NCBI RefSeq assembly: GCF_003054325.1
Contig: NZ_QBKU01000001.1
Coordinates: 1 to 64,000 of the forward strand
From: Sulfitobacter mediterraneus
Lineage (GTDB): Bacteria; Pseudomonadota; Alphaproteobacteria; Rhodobacterales; Rhodobacteraceae
DNA length: 64,000 nucleotides
Direction: 5' to 3'
In this document: positions 55,004-63,350 of the stretch, one piece after another
Layout of the letters: each line of letters opens with the position of its first letter
Numbering within the stretch: the stretch's first letter is position 1
Translations under genes and position numbers: made by a program
The notes under the pieces: model-generated
Told to the model about the DNA's origin: nothing
Seen by the model: only the letters and a program-made list of their open reading frames with translations
The model's database searches: none

Positions 55004-55093
55004 CTATCCCTCAAACAAAAGCCGGATGATCGTCGTCAGCAACGTCGCCGCCGCAATCAAGACCATCCACTTCCGGAACGTGTTTTCATTCAA
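55004..55093 (-). CDS. Candidate 29-residue single-helix membrane protein
   Basis: A short frame with a TTG start at 55093 and TAG at 55004-55006. The product begins MNENTFRKWMVLIAAATLL and continues through a hydrophobic helix to end RLLFEG, so it is a single-pass peptide with a basic end inside. The signal AAGGAGGTGAT (55099-55109) is close to the full anti-Shine-Dalgarno complement; its AGGAGG core ends 9 bases before the TTG. A strong terminator on the same strand lies 22 bases after the stop. A mini-frame ATG-GAT-TGA (55096-55098 onward) sits between the site and the TTG and is a rival start. No family is recognised. Confidence 0.55.
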   Translation of the reverse strand: MNENTFRKWMVLIAAATLLTTIIRLLFEG

Positions 55094-55177
55094 TCCATAT
55101 CACCTCCTTGCACCGCAACGGTTTGCGGCAGGGGCAGCCTAGGAATGATTTCTCAAGGAGGCGTTAACCACTAATTC

Positions 55178-55525
55178 TCAGGGACGGACAGGGAATCTCT
55201 GGCCGTCTTCGGTAACCATCACAACCCGCCCATGACTGCGCACAAATTGGTCGCAGCGCTGCCTACCATTTCGGAAATCCACACAGACAACACCATCCGG
55301 ATCAATCCGATACCGACCAAAAGCCGTGCCGCCGCCCGCGTAGGTATAGCTATAGGCACCCCCTACCGAATACTGCGACACACCACCTTCGAAGAAGACC
55401 AGAGATTGATTGGCAGTCAGTGCAATCACCTCTGGGCGCGGCAATGGCTGGTCGCCCTCCAATAGGGCAAAGCCGTCCGCCAAGGCGCAAACGGGGAAAC
55501 ACAAGATAAACAAAATGGATCGCAT
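55178..55525 (-). CDS. Small exported protein of unknown function
   Basis: A 115-residue protein with a signal peptide (MRSILFILCFPVCALA, cleavage probably before DGFALL). The mature part has a Gly/Tyr-rich centre (SQYSVGGAYSYTYAGGGTAFGRY) and a basic end with a Cys pair (VVCVDF...RCDQF) that may form a disulfide. It lies between smc upstream and the 29-residue gene downstream. Periplasmic location is likely; no function is visible. Confidence 0.75.
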   Translation of the reverse strand: MRSILFILCFPVCALADGFALLEGDQPLPRPEVIALTANQSLVFFEGGVSQYSVGGAYSYTYAGGGTAFGRYRIDPDGVVCVDFRNGRQRCDQFVRSHGRVVMVTEDGQRFPVRP

Positions 55526-55567
55526 GCAGAAAACCTATGCGATCACACCCGGCCAGAACACAAACGT

Positions 55568-58500
55568 TTACGCGACCAGCGTTTCCGCTTTCTTAAGATC
55601 CACCGAAACCAATTGGCTGACGCCTTGTTCGGCCATCGTGACACCAAACAACCGGTCCATCCGCGCCATGGTCACCGCGTGGTGCGTGATGATCAGGAAC
55701 CGCGTGTCGGTCTGACGGCACATCTCGTCCAACAGATCACAAAAGCGGGTGACATTGGCATCATCCAATGGCGCGTCGACCTCATCCAGAACACAGATCG
55801 GCGCGGGATTGGCCAGGAACACCGCAAAGATAAGCGCCATGGCCGTCAACGTCTGTTCGCCGCCCGACAGCAGGCTCAGTGTGCTGAGCTTTTTGCCCGG
55901 CGGTTGGCACATGATCTCAAGGCCTGCCTCAAGTGGATCATCGGATTCCACCATCACCAGATTGGCCTCACCGCCGCCAAACAGATGCGTGAACAACATC
56001 GAGAAGTTTGAATTCACTTGCTCGAAGGCGGTCAAAAGCCGCTCGCGCCCCTCACGGTTCAGGCTGGCGATACCGCTGCGCAGGGTCTTGATCGCCTCTT
56101 CCAGATCGGCCTTTTCATTGGTCAGGGTGTCATGCTCTTCCTGAACTTCCTTGGCATCTTCTTCCGCGCGCAGGTTGACCGCGCCCAATGCATCCCGTTG
56201 ACGCTTGAGGCGGCTCACGTCGGCCTCCAACGTGGTTGAAGGCGGCATTTGATCCGGGTTCACATCCAAAGAAGTCAGCAATTGGTTCGGTGTCATCTGG
56301 CTTTCTTCGGCAATCCGTTCGGCAGCAGCGCCAACGGTCTCCCGCGCCGCTTCTGCCAATGCCTCTGCCCGCGCCCGTGCCTCACGGGCCTCAGATGCCA
56401 GCCGCTCTGCATCGCGCTCCTGAACGGTCGCTTCGCGCAGGGTGGCCTCTCCGGTTGCCAGAGCCTGCGCCGCCTCGGTCCGGCGGCCCTCTGCCACAGT
56501 CATCTCCGAACTCAACTGGTCGCGTTTCGCGGCGATCTCTGCCGGGGCGGCGCTGGCCTCCTTTAGTTCCGCCTCTGATGCGGTCTTGCGCTCGATCAAC
56601 TCGGCGCTGCGTTTCTCTGCCGTCTCCAAACGGTGCCGCCAGCCGCTTAGCTCTTTGGTCACTTCTTGCGAACGGCGGGTGCGGGCCTCGCCTTCGCGGC
56701 GCAATTCATCATGGCCGGACCGGCGCGACATCATCGTGATCCGCGCGGCCTCTACCGTCATGCGGATGTCCTCGATGCCAGCCCGCGCCGCGCCCAGATC
56801 GCCCAGATCAGACAGAGCGCGTTCCGCCTCAAGCACGCGGCCCCGCGCTGCCAAGGCCTCGTCCTCGTGCCGCTTAACGGCCAGACCAAGGCTTTCCAAG
56901 CGCCCCTGTGCCAGATTGCGATCCGCCTCCGCACGGCTCAGGGCGCGGCCCGCATCCGCCACCATCCGGTCTGCTGTGCGCCGGTCTTCGCGGGCGCGTT
57001 TGTCGGCCTCAGATTGCTCGGCCAAGGTCCGGGTCAAAAGATCATGCGCCGCACGCGCCCCTTCGGCCCGCTGGCTGGCTTGTTCGAGCGATTGCTTGAG
57101 CACCTCAAGCCGGTTTAGTTGCTGTAACCGGAGCGCCGCCGCTGAAGGCGCATCTTCGGCCCAGGCGCGGAACCCGTCCCAGCGCCACAAATCCCCCTCG
57201 GGCGAGACGAGCCGCTGACCGGGCAGCAGGGCGGCTTGCATGGCAGGGCCGTCGTCGGGGTCGACCAAGCCGATCTGCCCCATGCGCCGCGACAGAACAT
57301 CCGGCACCGATACGTGCTGGGTCAGTGGCGTCACGCCGGTCGGCAAGGGCTGTGCCGTGTCATAGCTTGGCAATACCGCCCAGCCTGACGGACCGTCCGC
57401 ATCCACCTCTGGCGCCCGCAGATCATCTGCCAGGGCCGCGCCCAATGCCTTTTCAAACCCGTGTTCCACCTGCAGGCGGTCAAGGATCTGGCCACCCTCG
57501 GCCGTGTCGCGTTCCACCAGCTTGGCCAGCGCCGTTGTTTCCGCCCGCAGCGCGTTCATCTCGCCTTCGGCCTCGGATCGTTCGGCACGGGCTTCGGCCT
57601 CTCGGGTTTGGGTTTGTGCCCGCGTCTCCTCGGCGCGGATCAACGCCTCGTCCGCCGCTTTGGCGGCCGCGACAGCCTCGGCCTCGGCGATCTGAGCGGC
57701 TTCGAAATCATCGCCCGCCTTGGTCAACGCGGCCTGACTTTGCGCCACTGCATCATGGGCTTTCTGGGCTTCGGCCTCCGACCGGTTCTGGGTCTTGCGG
57801 CTGTCTTCAAGCAGTCGCTCTGCCGACCCGTGCCGCGCGGCAAGGCGGGCGACATCTTCGGTCTGTTGCGCCAGATCCCCCTCGCGGGCCTGCAACACCG
57901 CTGCCGCCTCTCGGGCCGCCTCGGATGCTGCCTCAAGCGCAGTGTCATGGCCTTCACCGGCCTTGGCCAGTTCGCGGGCTTCCCAATCCAACCGCTCAAT
58001 CGTTTCACCCGCGTCGCGGTTCAATCCACCCTCGCGCTCAATATCGCGCGCCAGTTGGGCAATCCGGCCCGTGAGCGTATCAATCGTCGCCTTGGCGCGG
58101 GTTTCCTGATCATCCAGCGTGTCGCGTTGCACCGTCAGGCGCTGCAAGACCGCAACCGCAATCGCCTCTTCCTCGCGCAGGGGCGGCAAGGCATCCTCGG
58201 CGAGCTGTCGCGCTTTGGCCGCCTGCTGTACGATGGCCTGCCCCTGACTGGCGGCGGTCACACGGTTGCGCAATTCCTCATCCGCCGCGGCACGGGCATC
58301 ATCCGCCTCGCGCCACCGGCGATACAGCAACATGCCTTCAGTCCGGCGCAGCTGATCGCCGATCTCGCGGTAGCGGGCCGCCTGACGCGCTTGCCGCGCC
58401 AATTGAGACAATTGCGCCGCCAGTTGTTCAATCACGTCATCCACACGGGCCAGATTGGTCTCTGCCGCGTTCAGCTTCAGCTCCGCCTCGTGGCGACGTT

Positions 58501-59023
58501 GGTAAAGGCCCGAAATCCCGGCGGCTTCTTCCAGAATGCGCCGCCGGTTCTTTGGCTTGGCATTGATCAGCTCGGCAATTTGCCCCTGCCGCACCAACGC
58601 CGGGCTATGCGCACCCGTTGAAGCGTCCGCAAACAGCATCTGCACATCCCGTGCCCGCACATCTTTGCCCGCTGCCTTATAGGCACTGCCCACATCACGG
58701 GTGATCCGGCGCACGATTTCAAGCTGGTCATTGTCGTTGAAACCGGCAGGTGCCAGCCGTTCGGTATTGTCGATATGCAAGGCCACTTCGGCAAAGTTGC
58801 GCGCGGGCCGTGTGGCCGCACCGGCAAAGATCACATCTTCCATACCGCCGCCGCGCATCGCGGTGGGACGGTTCTCCCCCATCACCCAGCGCAACGCCTC
58901 AAGCAGGTTGGATTTCCCACAGCCATTTGGCCCCACCACACCTGTCAAACCATCAGCGATGATCAGGTCGGTTGGATCCACAAAGCTTTTGAAGCCCGTC
59001 AATCTGAGTTTGGAAAAGCGCAC
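55568..59023 (-). CDS. smc: Chromosome segregation protein SMC
   Basis: A 1151-residue condensin ATPase that organises and segregates the chromosome with ScpA/ScpB. Walker A GPNGCGKSN is at residues 31-39. Two long coiled coils flank a hinge around residues 520-620. The C-terminal LSGGEQTLTAMALIFA signature and CVLDEVDAPLDDANV Walker B follow. The coils are very rich in Ala, Glu and Arg. No scp genes are near. The 167-base upstream region holds two TTATCCCCA boxes. Confidence 0.97.
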   Translation of the reverse strand: MRFSKLRLTGFKSFVDPTDLIIADGLTGVVGPNGCGKSNLLEALRWVMGENRPTAMRGGGMEDVIFAGAATRPARNFAEVALHIDNTERLAPAGFNDNDQLEIVRRITRDVGSAYKAAGKDVRARDVQMLFADASTGAHSPALVRQGQIAELINAKPKNRRRILEEAAGISGLYQRRHEAELKLNAAETNLARVDDVIEQLAAQLSQLARQARQAARYREIGDQLRRTEGMLLYRRWREADDARAAADEELRNRVTAASQGQAIVQQAAKARQLAEDALPPLREEEAIAVAVLQRLTVQRDTLDDQETRAKATIDTLTGRIAQLARDIEREGGLNRDAGETIERLDWEARELAKAGEGHDTALEAASEAAREAAAVLQAREGDLAQQTEDVARLAARHGSAERLLEDSRKTQNRSEAEAQKAHDAVAQSQAALTKAGDDFEAAQIAEAEAVAAAKAADEALIRAEETRAQTQTREAEARAERSEAEGEMNALRAETTALAKLVERDTAEGGQILDRLQVEHGFEKALGAALADDLRAPEVDADGPSGWAVLPSYDTAQPLPTGVTPLTQHVSVPDVLSRRMGQIGLVDPDDGPAMQAALLPGQRLVSPEGDLWRWDGFRAWAEDAPSAAALRLQQLNRLEVLKQSLEQASQRAEGARAAHDLLTRTLAEQSEADKRAREDRRTADRMVADAGRALSRAEADRNLAQGRLESLGLAVKRHEDEALAARGRVLEAERALSDLGDLGAARAGIEDIRMTVEAARITMMSRRSGHDELRREGEARTRRSQEVTKELSGWRHRLETAEKRSAELIERKTASEAELKEASAAPAEIAAKRDQLSSEMTVAEGRRTEAAQALATGEATLREATVQERDAERLASEAREARARAEALAEAARETVGAAAERIAEESQMTPNQLLTSLDVNPDQMPPSTTLEADVSRLKRQRDALGAVNLRAEEDAKEVQEEHDTLTNEKADLEEAIKTLRSGIASLNREGRERLLTAFEQVNSNFSMLFTHLFGGGEANLVMVESDDPLEAGLEIMCQPPGKKLSTLSLLSGGEQTLTAMALIFAVFLANPAPICVLDEVDAPLDDANVTRFCDLLDEMCRQTDTRFLIITHHAVTMARMDRLFGVTMAEQGVSQLVSVDLKKAETLVA

Positions 59024-59123
59024 CTGTGTGACGGCTCCGATGATTCCTTGGGTTCATCGAAAATGCGGGCTGCACCCCCTTCAAGTCAACCAAAACACAC
59101 AACAGGCGGGGGTAATCCGCCGG

Positions 59124-59152
59124 TTATCCCCAAGATATTGGGGTTATCCCCA
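59124..59152. promoter_or_regulatory. Repeated TTATCCCCA boxes upstream of smc
   Basis: TTATCCCCA at 59124-59132 and 59144-59152, 20 bases apart in the same direction, about two DNA turns. They differ from the DnaA box TTATCCACA at one base. CCCCAA/TTGGGG (59128-59143) is an inverted repeat between them. They lie about 100-130 bases upstream of the smc start codon. Confidence 0.45.
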
Positions 59153-59190
59153 GCGCACCACCCTGAATTGAGGCCTCCGATCCGGCGCCT

Positions 59191-59484
59191 CTAGTCACAA
59201 TCCAGAATCCCCGTCGCCTGTGCCTGATCGCCGCGCACCTCCTTGACGGTGCAGCCGCTGACCTGCGCCATCGCGATACCCGCACGCCGCTGGATCGGGC
59301 CAAATCGGGGCGCATATTCCGCGTTGATGCGAATGGCCTCGGCCAGTTCACCCCGCACCCGCACATCGAATGTTGACCCTTCGACCGTGATCCGGGTCGC
59401 AGGCAGCCCGCGGAAATGCGGACCTGCGGTGTTGCAGGCCGACATTCCACAGATCAATAGCATCGTTTCAACCAGACGTCGCAT
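59191..59484 (-). CDS. Small predicted lipoprotein
   Basis: A 97-residue protein starting MRRLVETMLLICGMSAC, with Cys17 as a plausible lipidation site (the GMSAC box is acceptable, not ideal). The mature domain RITVEGSTFDVRVRGELAEAIRINAEYAPRFGPIQRRAG is unlike any family I know. It lies upstream of smc on the same strand. Function unknown. Confidence 0.65.
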   Translation of the reverse strand: MRRLVETMLLICGMSACNTAGPHFRGLPATRITVEGSTFDVRVRGELAEAIRINAEYAPRFGPIQRRAGIAMAQVSGCTVKEVRGDQAQATGILDCD

Positions 59485-59519
59485 CTCTTAATCATTGGAC
59501 TGCAAACATTAAGATTCTA

Positions 59520-59945
59520 CTAAGCATCTTCAGAATAGAGGAACGCACTGCCATCAGGCCGGTTAAGCCAGCAACTGGTCTTATTGATCTTCATTCGTTT
59601 ACTGCGAATCTGCGGAGATTTTGATGCGGCAGTCGCAGCTTTCAATCGTTCACCCTGACAGAAAGGGATTTTTACCTTCTGATAGCCTTTGTCTCGCATG
59701 CATATTTCAAGATTCTTGGCCCGCAATGCAGCATTCACATCTGTCGAATACACACCAACGTATGGAGCCCATCCAACCTGAGTATTTGTTGGAACCTGCT
59801 GTGTCGCTCTTGTCGCACAAGAGACGGAGTCACGTTCGTATTTATCATATGTCACATTTTGCCGAACAAAGAAATCCTGATCAACGCAACCAGCGACGGT
59901 CGCCAGGCTCAACAGAAGACCCAATCCAATTTTAAAATTATTCAT
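59520..59945 (-). CDS. AT-richer predicted lipoprotein
   Basis: A 141-residue protein with lipobox VAGC (Cys20) after MNNFKIGLGLLLSLAT. The mature part has several Cys (SVSCATRA, LEICMRDKGYQKV, IPFCQGERL, KTSCWLNR), suggesting disulfides. The start at 59945 is an ATG; a GTG at 59957 is possible. Base use is clearly less GC-rich than in neighbours, a possible sign of transfer. Function unknown. Confidence 0.72.
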   Translation of the reverse strand: MNNFKIGLGLLLSLATVAGCVDQDFFVRQNVTYDKYERDSVSCATRATQQVPTNTQVGWAPYVGVYSTDVNAALRAKNLEICMRDKGYQKVKIPFCQGERLKAATAASKSPQIRSKRMKINKTSCWLNRPDGSAFLYSEDA

Positions 59946-60031
59946 TTTTCCACCCACTTAAAATAGAAGGTATTCTGGTTCGTTCAACCTGAACATGCAA
60001 CACCGTATCCGAAATTGAACTTCTTACTTCG

Positions 60032-60050
60032 TGGTCATATAATTTGACCA
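60032..60050. promoter_or_regulatory. Palindrome upstream of the FadR-type regulator
   Basis: TGGTCA (60032-60037) and TGACCA (60045-60050) are inverted around a 7-base AT centre. The half-sites resemble the TGGT...ACCA pattern of FadR-subfamily GntR operators. It ends 17 bases before the start codon at 60068. Confidence 0.55.
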
Positions 60051-60067
60051 ATCAAAGGAATGATCGC

Positions 60068-60832
60068 ATGCCCTTCCGCCCCGTTGCCCCCGAAAAACTC
60101 TCCCACGCCGTGGTCCGCCAGATCGAAGAACTGATCCTGCGCGGCATTCTGCGCCCCGGCGAACGCCTGCCGTCAGAAAGAGAGCTGGCCGAACGGTTGA
60201 ATGTGTCGCGTCCCTCCCTGCGGGACGCCATCGCGCAGCTACAGGCCTCTGGCCTTTTGTCAGCAAAGCCGGGCGCCGGGATCTACGTGGCCGAGGTGCT
60301 GGGCAGCGCCTTTGCACCAGCGCTTGTTGAATTGTTCGAACGTCACGAAGAAGCGGTTTTTGATTACCTGTCGTTTCGCCGTGACATGGAGGCCCTCGCG
60401 GCAGAGCGAGCAGCGAAATACGGCTCTGACACGGATCTGGCGGTGGTGCAGGCGGTTTTCGACAAAATGGAAGCCGTGCACAGCAAGCGCAACGCCGAAG
60501 AGGAGGCGCAGCTGGACGCGCAGTTTCACATGGCCATCATCGAGGCGAGCCATAACGTAGTGATGCTGCATATGATGCGGTCGATGTATGAATTGTTGCG
60601 CGGCGGCGTGTTCTACAACAGGCAAGTGATGTTCAAACAGCGCACCAGCCGCGCCGCGCTTTTGGATCAGCACCGGGCGATCAACGACGCCTTGCAAGCA
60701 CGCGATCCGGTTGGTGCGCGGGCCGCAATTGAGAAACACCTGAATTTTGTCGAGGCCTCCCTGAATGATCAGCAAAAGGCGGAACGGAACGAAGAAATCG
60801 CCCGGCAGCGCCTTCAGCACGAAACAGAATAG
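60068..60832 (+). CDS. GntR-family regulator, FadR/FCD subfamily
   Basis: A 254-residue regulator. The N-terminal GntR winged helix shows GILRPGERLPSERELAERLNVSRPSLRDAIAQLQASGLL (about 30-70). The C-terminal FCD domain has FRRDMEALAAERAA, QLDAQFHMAIIEASHN with metal-type His, and LLDQHRAINDAL. It is similar in type to PdhR/LldR/GlcC, which sense organic acids. The ATG at 60068 follows AAAGGA at 8 bases. No obvious target operon is adjacent, and it converges with the protease gene. Confidence 0.93.
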   Translation: MPFRPVAPEKLSHAVVRQIEELILRGILRPGERLPSERELAERLNVSRPSLRDAIAQLQASGLLSAKPGAGIYVAEVLGSAFAPALVELFERHEEAVFDYLSFRRDMEALAAERAAKYGSDTDLAVVQAVFDKMEAVHSKRNAEEEAQLDAQFHMAIIEASHNVVMLHMMRSMYELLRGGVFYNRQVMFKQRTSRAALLDQHRAINDALQARDPVGARAAIEKHLNFVEASLNDQQKAERNEEIARQRLQHETE

Positions 60833-60841
60833 CCAGCTGCC

Positions 60842-61702
60842 TTATGACCCGCCTGCATCCAGAGCGCCTTTGAGGGCTTTTTCGAAGACACTATTGCGCA
60901 CGCTTAGGCTAAAAACACCACTTTGGGTCACAAACGTGCCGACGAAGACACCCGCGATCTGATAGTTCCCGCCCCTATTGATCAGCAAGGGCGCACCAGA
61001 ATCGCCCCGCATCGCGGCACAAGTGTTGAGATAGACCCGCTTGGCCCGATCCGTTGTCGTTGCCCCGCATAGCTCAACCAAGGACAGCACATGCGACCGC
61101 AGCGCGGGATAGCCGGCAAGTTGCACCTTGGCTGATGGCGCAGCTGGATTGAACGGCGCAAGCGGCAGATAGCCTTTCGCATCCGCAATCGGATCAGCCA
61201 GCACCAGCAGCGCCCAATCCTGCGAAAAGTCTGCTTTGAAATCCCGGCTGGTTACGTCATGCACCGGATCAACCACATAGCGGGCAATCCGCGCAGTCGC
61301 CTGCCCCTTGCCGCGTTGGTATCCCGCCACAAAGAACAGACTCTGAACCGGGATCCATGACTTGCGCTGAAAATTGTAAAGGCAGTGAGAGGCCGTCAAA
61401 ACCACGGTGCTGGACAGCAACGTGCCGGTGCAATGGCTGCGTATATTGCGATCCGTGGAATTGACCCGCCCGACCGTGCGCCATGGCCATTCCGCAGACG
61501 GCAGTATCGGCCGCGCACGGATCGCATCACACCCCTCACCCAGTCGCTGCCCCACGCCGCATACCGCATCAAGCGCGGGCTGAAACAGATCAACATCCAG
61601 AAGACCGGCATCCGGCAGATCGGCATCCTCTGCCTGCGCCACAGGCGCAAAGGCCAGCGCCAGAAGAAACGAAAGCATCGCAAGTCCATATCGAAATGCC
61701 AT
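60842..61702 (-). CDS. Exported trypsin-like serine protease
   Basis: A 286-residue S1-family protease. Signal peptide residues 1-24 (cleavage after AQA). The triad is His106 (TASHC), Asp162 (QDWALL) and Ser235 (RGDSGAPLL). Paired cysteines (91/107, 212/228) fit trypsin-fold disulfides, and an N-terminal region with two further Cys (48, 58) precedes the domain. The substrate is unknown. It converges with the FadR-type gene. Confidence 0.92.
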   Translation of the reverse strand: MAFRYGLAMLSFLLALAFAPVAQAEDADLPDAGLLDVDLFQPALDAVCGVGQRLGEGCDAIRARPILPSAEWPWRTVGRVNSTDRNIRSHCTGTLLSSTVVLTASHCLYNFQRKSWIPVQSLFFVAGYQRGKGQATARIARYVVDPVHDVTSRDFKADFSQDWALLVLADPIADAKGYLPLAPFNPAAPSAKVQLAGYPALRSHVLSLVELCGATTTDRAKRVYLNTCAAMRGDSGAPLLINRGGNYQIAGVFVGTFVTQSGVFSLSVRNSVFEKALKGALDAGGS

Positions 61703-61832
61703 ATGTGCCCCTAGATAGAATCAATGCAGGCGGCCTTGGGTTGAAATCGAGCCGCCATGAGAAAGATGTTAAAGTGGCAGTGGCAAAAAGAGAAATTGTT
61801 GCCTGCTGCGGGAAAATAGTCAGTCTAAAATG

Positions 61833-61862
61833 AAAAAGCCCCGGCGTGGACCGGGGCCTTTT
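61833..61862 (-). terminator. Terminator of the ATP synthase F0 cluster
   Basis: On the minus strand: stem GCCCCGG / CCGGGGC with a 6-base loop (61838-61857) followed by TTTTT. It lies 21 bases after the atpF stop. Confidence 0.87.
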
Positions 61863-61882
61863 GTCGATCTGTAACGCACCGC

Positions 61883-62443
61883 TTAGTGCAGTTTGTCACC
61901 CACTTGCGCGATGGCATCGTCAATCAGCTTGTTGCCGTCTGTGGCAGTCATCTGCTTGGCGATCACGTCGCGGGCGGCGGCAACGGCGATCGTTACTGCC
62001 TGATCACGTACCTCTTTGACAGCGGCAGCTTCGGCAGATGTGATCTGATCCTCGGCTGCGGCCATGCGGCGCTCAAGAGATTTGGCCAGATCCACCTGCG
62101 CCTGTGCGGCAGCGGCTTTGGCTTCTTCCTTGGCGGCGGTCACGATACGGTCCGCTTGGTCCTGAACTTCCTTCTGCTTGCGCTCATATGAGGCCAGCAG
62201 AGTTTGGGCTTCTTCCCGCAGTGCGCGGGCTTCTTCCAGTTCGGATTTGATCGTGTCTGCACGTTTGTCCAACATGCCGCCCAGAAGGCTAGGCACTTTG
62301 AAATAGAACAGAACCGCGATGAACAGGATGAAGGCCAGCAGAACAACAAAATCAGTGTTCTTCAGCGAGAAGAAAACATCACCTGCCGCGAGGGCGGGAG
62401 AGGCGATCATACCGGCAAGAACGGCTGTAAGGGTCAAACGCAT
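61883..62443 (-). CDS. atpF: ATP synthase F0 subunit b
   Basis: A 186-residue b subunit of the stator stalk. The first 19 residues (MRLTLTAVLAGMIASPALA) read like a signal peptide, then a membrane helix at about 32-50, then a long Ala/Glu-rich coiled coil. This form pairs with b' in alphaproteobacteria. It is the last gene of the F0 run and ends in a terminator. Confidence 0.94.
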   Translation of the reverse strand: MRLTLTAVLAGMIASPALAAGDVFFSLKNTDFVVLLAFILFIAVLFYFKVPSLLGGMLDKRADTIKSELEEARALREEAQTLLASYERKQKEVQDQADRIVTAAKEEAKAAAAQAQVDLAKSLERRMAAAEDQITSAEAAAVKEVRDQAVTIAVAAARDVIAKQMTATDGNKLIDDAIAQVGDKLH

Positions 62444-62446
62444 GGC

Positions 62447-62980
62447 TTATCCTTTCATCCGTGCTGTGACTGCGGCGGTGACGGTTTTGGCGTCTGCCTT
62501 ACCACCCATCGCAGCGACGATTTCCTTGGTGGTGTCTTTTGCCACGACCTTCACGTTCTCCAGCGCAGAAGCGCGGATCTCGCTAATGGCTTTGGCCGAT
62601 TCCGCCGCTTTCGCAGCAATCTCGGCATCCGCCTTGGAAATGGCGACATCAAGGTCTGCCTGAATTTCTGCTTTGGCGGCTGCTACAATGCGCTGCGCCT
62701 CGGCGCGGGCATCAAGCAAAGCCTTGTCGTAGGCAGCTTCGGCCTCAATGGCCTTGGCCTTGAGATCTTCGGCTGCGGCGATGTCATTGGTGATCGTACC
62801 CTGACGTTCGGCCAAAACCGCGCCAATACGTGGCAGGGCCACGCGGGACAGGATCAGATATGTCGCGATCAGCGCAAGAACGAGCCAAAAGATCTGGTTG
62901 CCCCAGGTGGAGAAATCCAGCTGTGGCATGCCCGGACCCGCGGCTGCGGCGTCGGCTGCGCTATGTGTTTCAGTTGCCAT
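62447..62980 (-). CDS. ATP synthase F0 subunit b'
   Basis: A 177-residue b' subunit. A hydrophilic N-terminus (1-27) precedes the helix [24 protein letters not shown], then a coiled coil rich in Ala and Glu. Separate b and b' subunits are typical of photosynthetic bacteria and other alphaproteobacteria. It lies 3 bases upstream of atpF and after atpE. Confidence 0.93.
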   Translation of the reverse strand: MATETHSAADAAAAGPGMPQLDFSTWGNQIFWLVLALIATYLILSRVALPRIGAVLAERQGTITNDIAAAEDLKAKAIEAEAAYDKALLDARAEAQRIVAAAKAEIQADLDVAISKADAEIAAKAAESAKAISEIRASALENVKVVAKDTTKEIVAAMGGKADAKTVTAAVTARMKG

Positions 62981-63067
62981 CTTGGCTTCTCCTTGGAAAC
63001 TTGGCCGTTACAGTCGGGCAGACATGTATCACGCCTGCCCGCTCGTAAGGATGTCGTTACCTAAGAG

Positions 63068-63292
63068 TTAAACAGCGAACATCAGCAGCAGAGCAACGAG
63101 GAACGAGAAGATCCCCAGGGCTTCTGCGAACGCGATGCCGATGAACAGTGTTGCTGTCTGAGAAGCAGCAGCGGATGGGTTGCGCAGTGCGCCAGCCAGG
63201 TAGTTGCCTGCAACGTTGCCAACCCCGATTGCGGCTGCGCCGGAACCGATTGCTGCCAGACCTGCGCCGATGTGTGCGAGTTCGCCTTCCAT
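63068..63292 (-). CDS. atpE: ATP synthase F0 subunit c
   Basis: A 74-residue two-helix proteolipid that forms the rotor ring. The ion-binding carboxylate is Glu57 in [10 protein letters not shown], and the polar loop Arg37 in ALRNPSA. No Na+-type Gln/Ser ligand set is evident, so protons are the likely coupling ion. It lies between atpB and the b' gene. Confidence 0.97.
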   Translation of the reverse strand: MEGELAHIGAGLAAIGSGAAAIGVGNVAGNYLAGALRNPSAAASQTATLFIGIAFAEALGIFSFLVALLLMFAV

Positions 63293-63350
63293 GTGAATTC
63301 TCCTTACGATTGGAAGTTGAGTATTTGGACGGGTGTGTAGATCGCCCGAA

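Noticed and set aside
57461-58621. Plus-strand open frame of 386 codons opposite smc
   Set aside because: It mirrors the coiled-coil codon bias of smc and has no ribosome binding site or recognisable domain.
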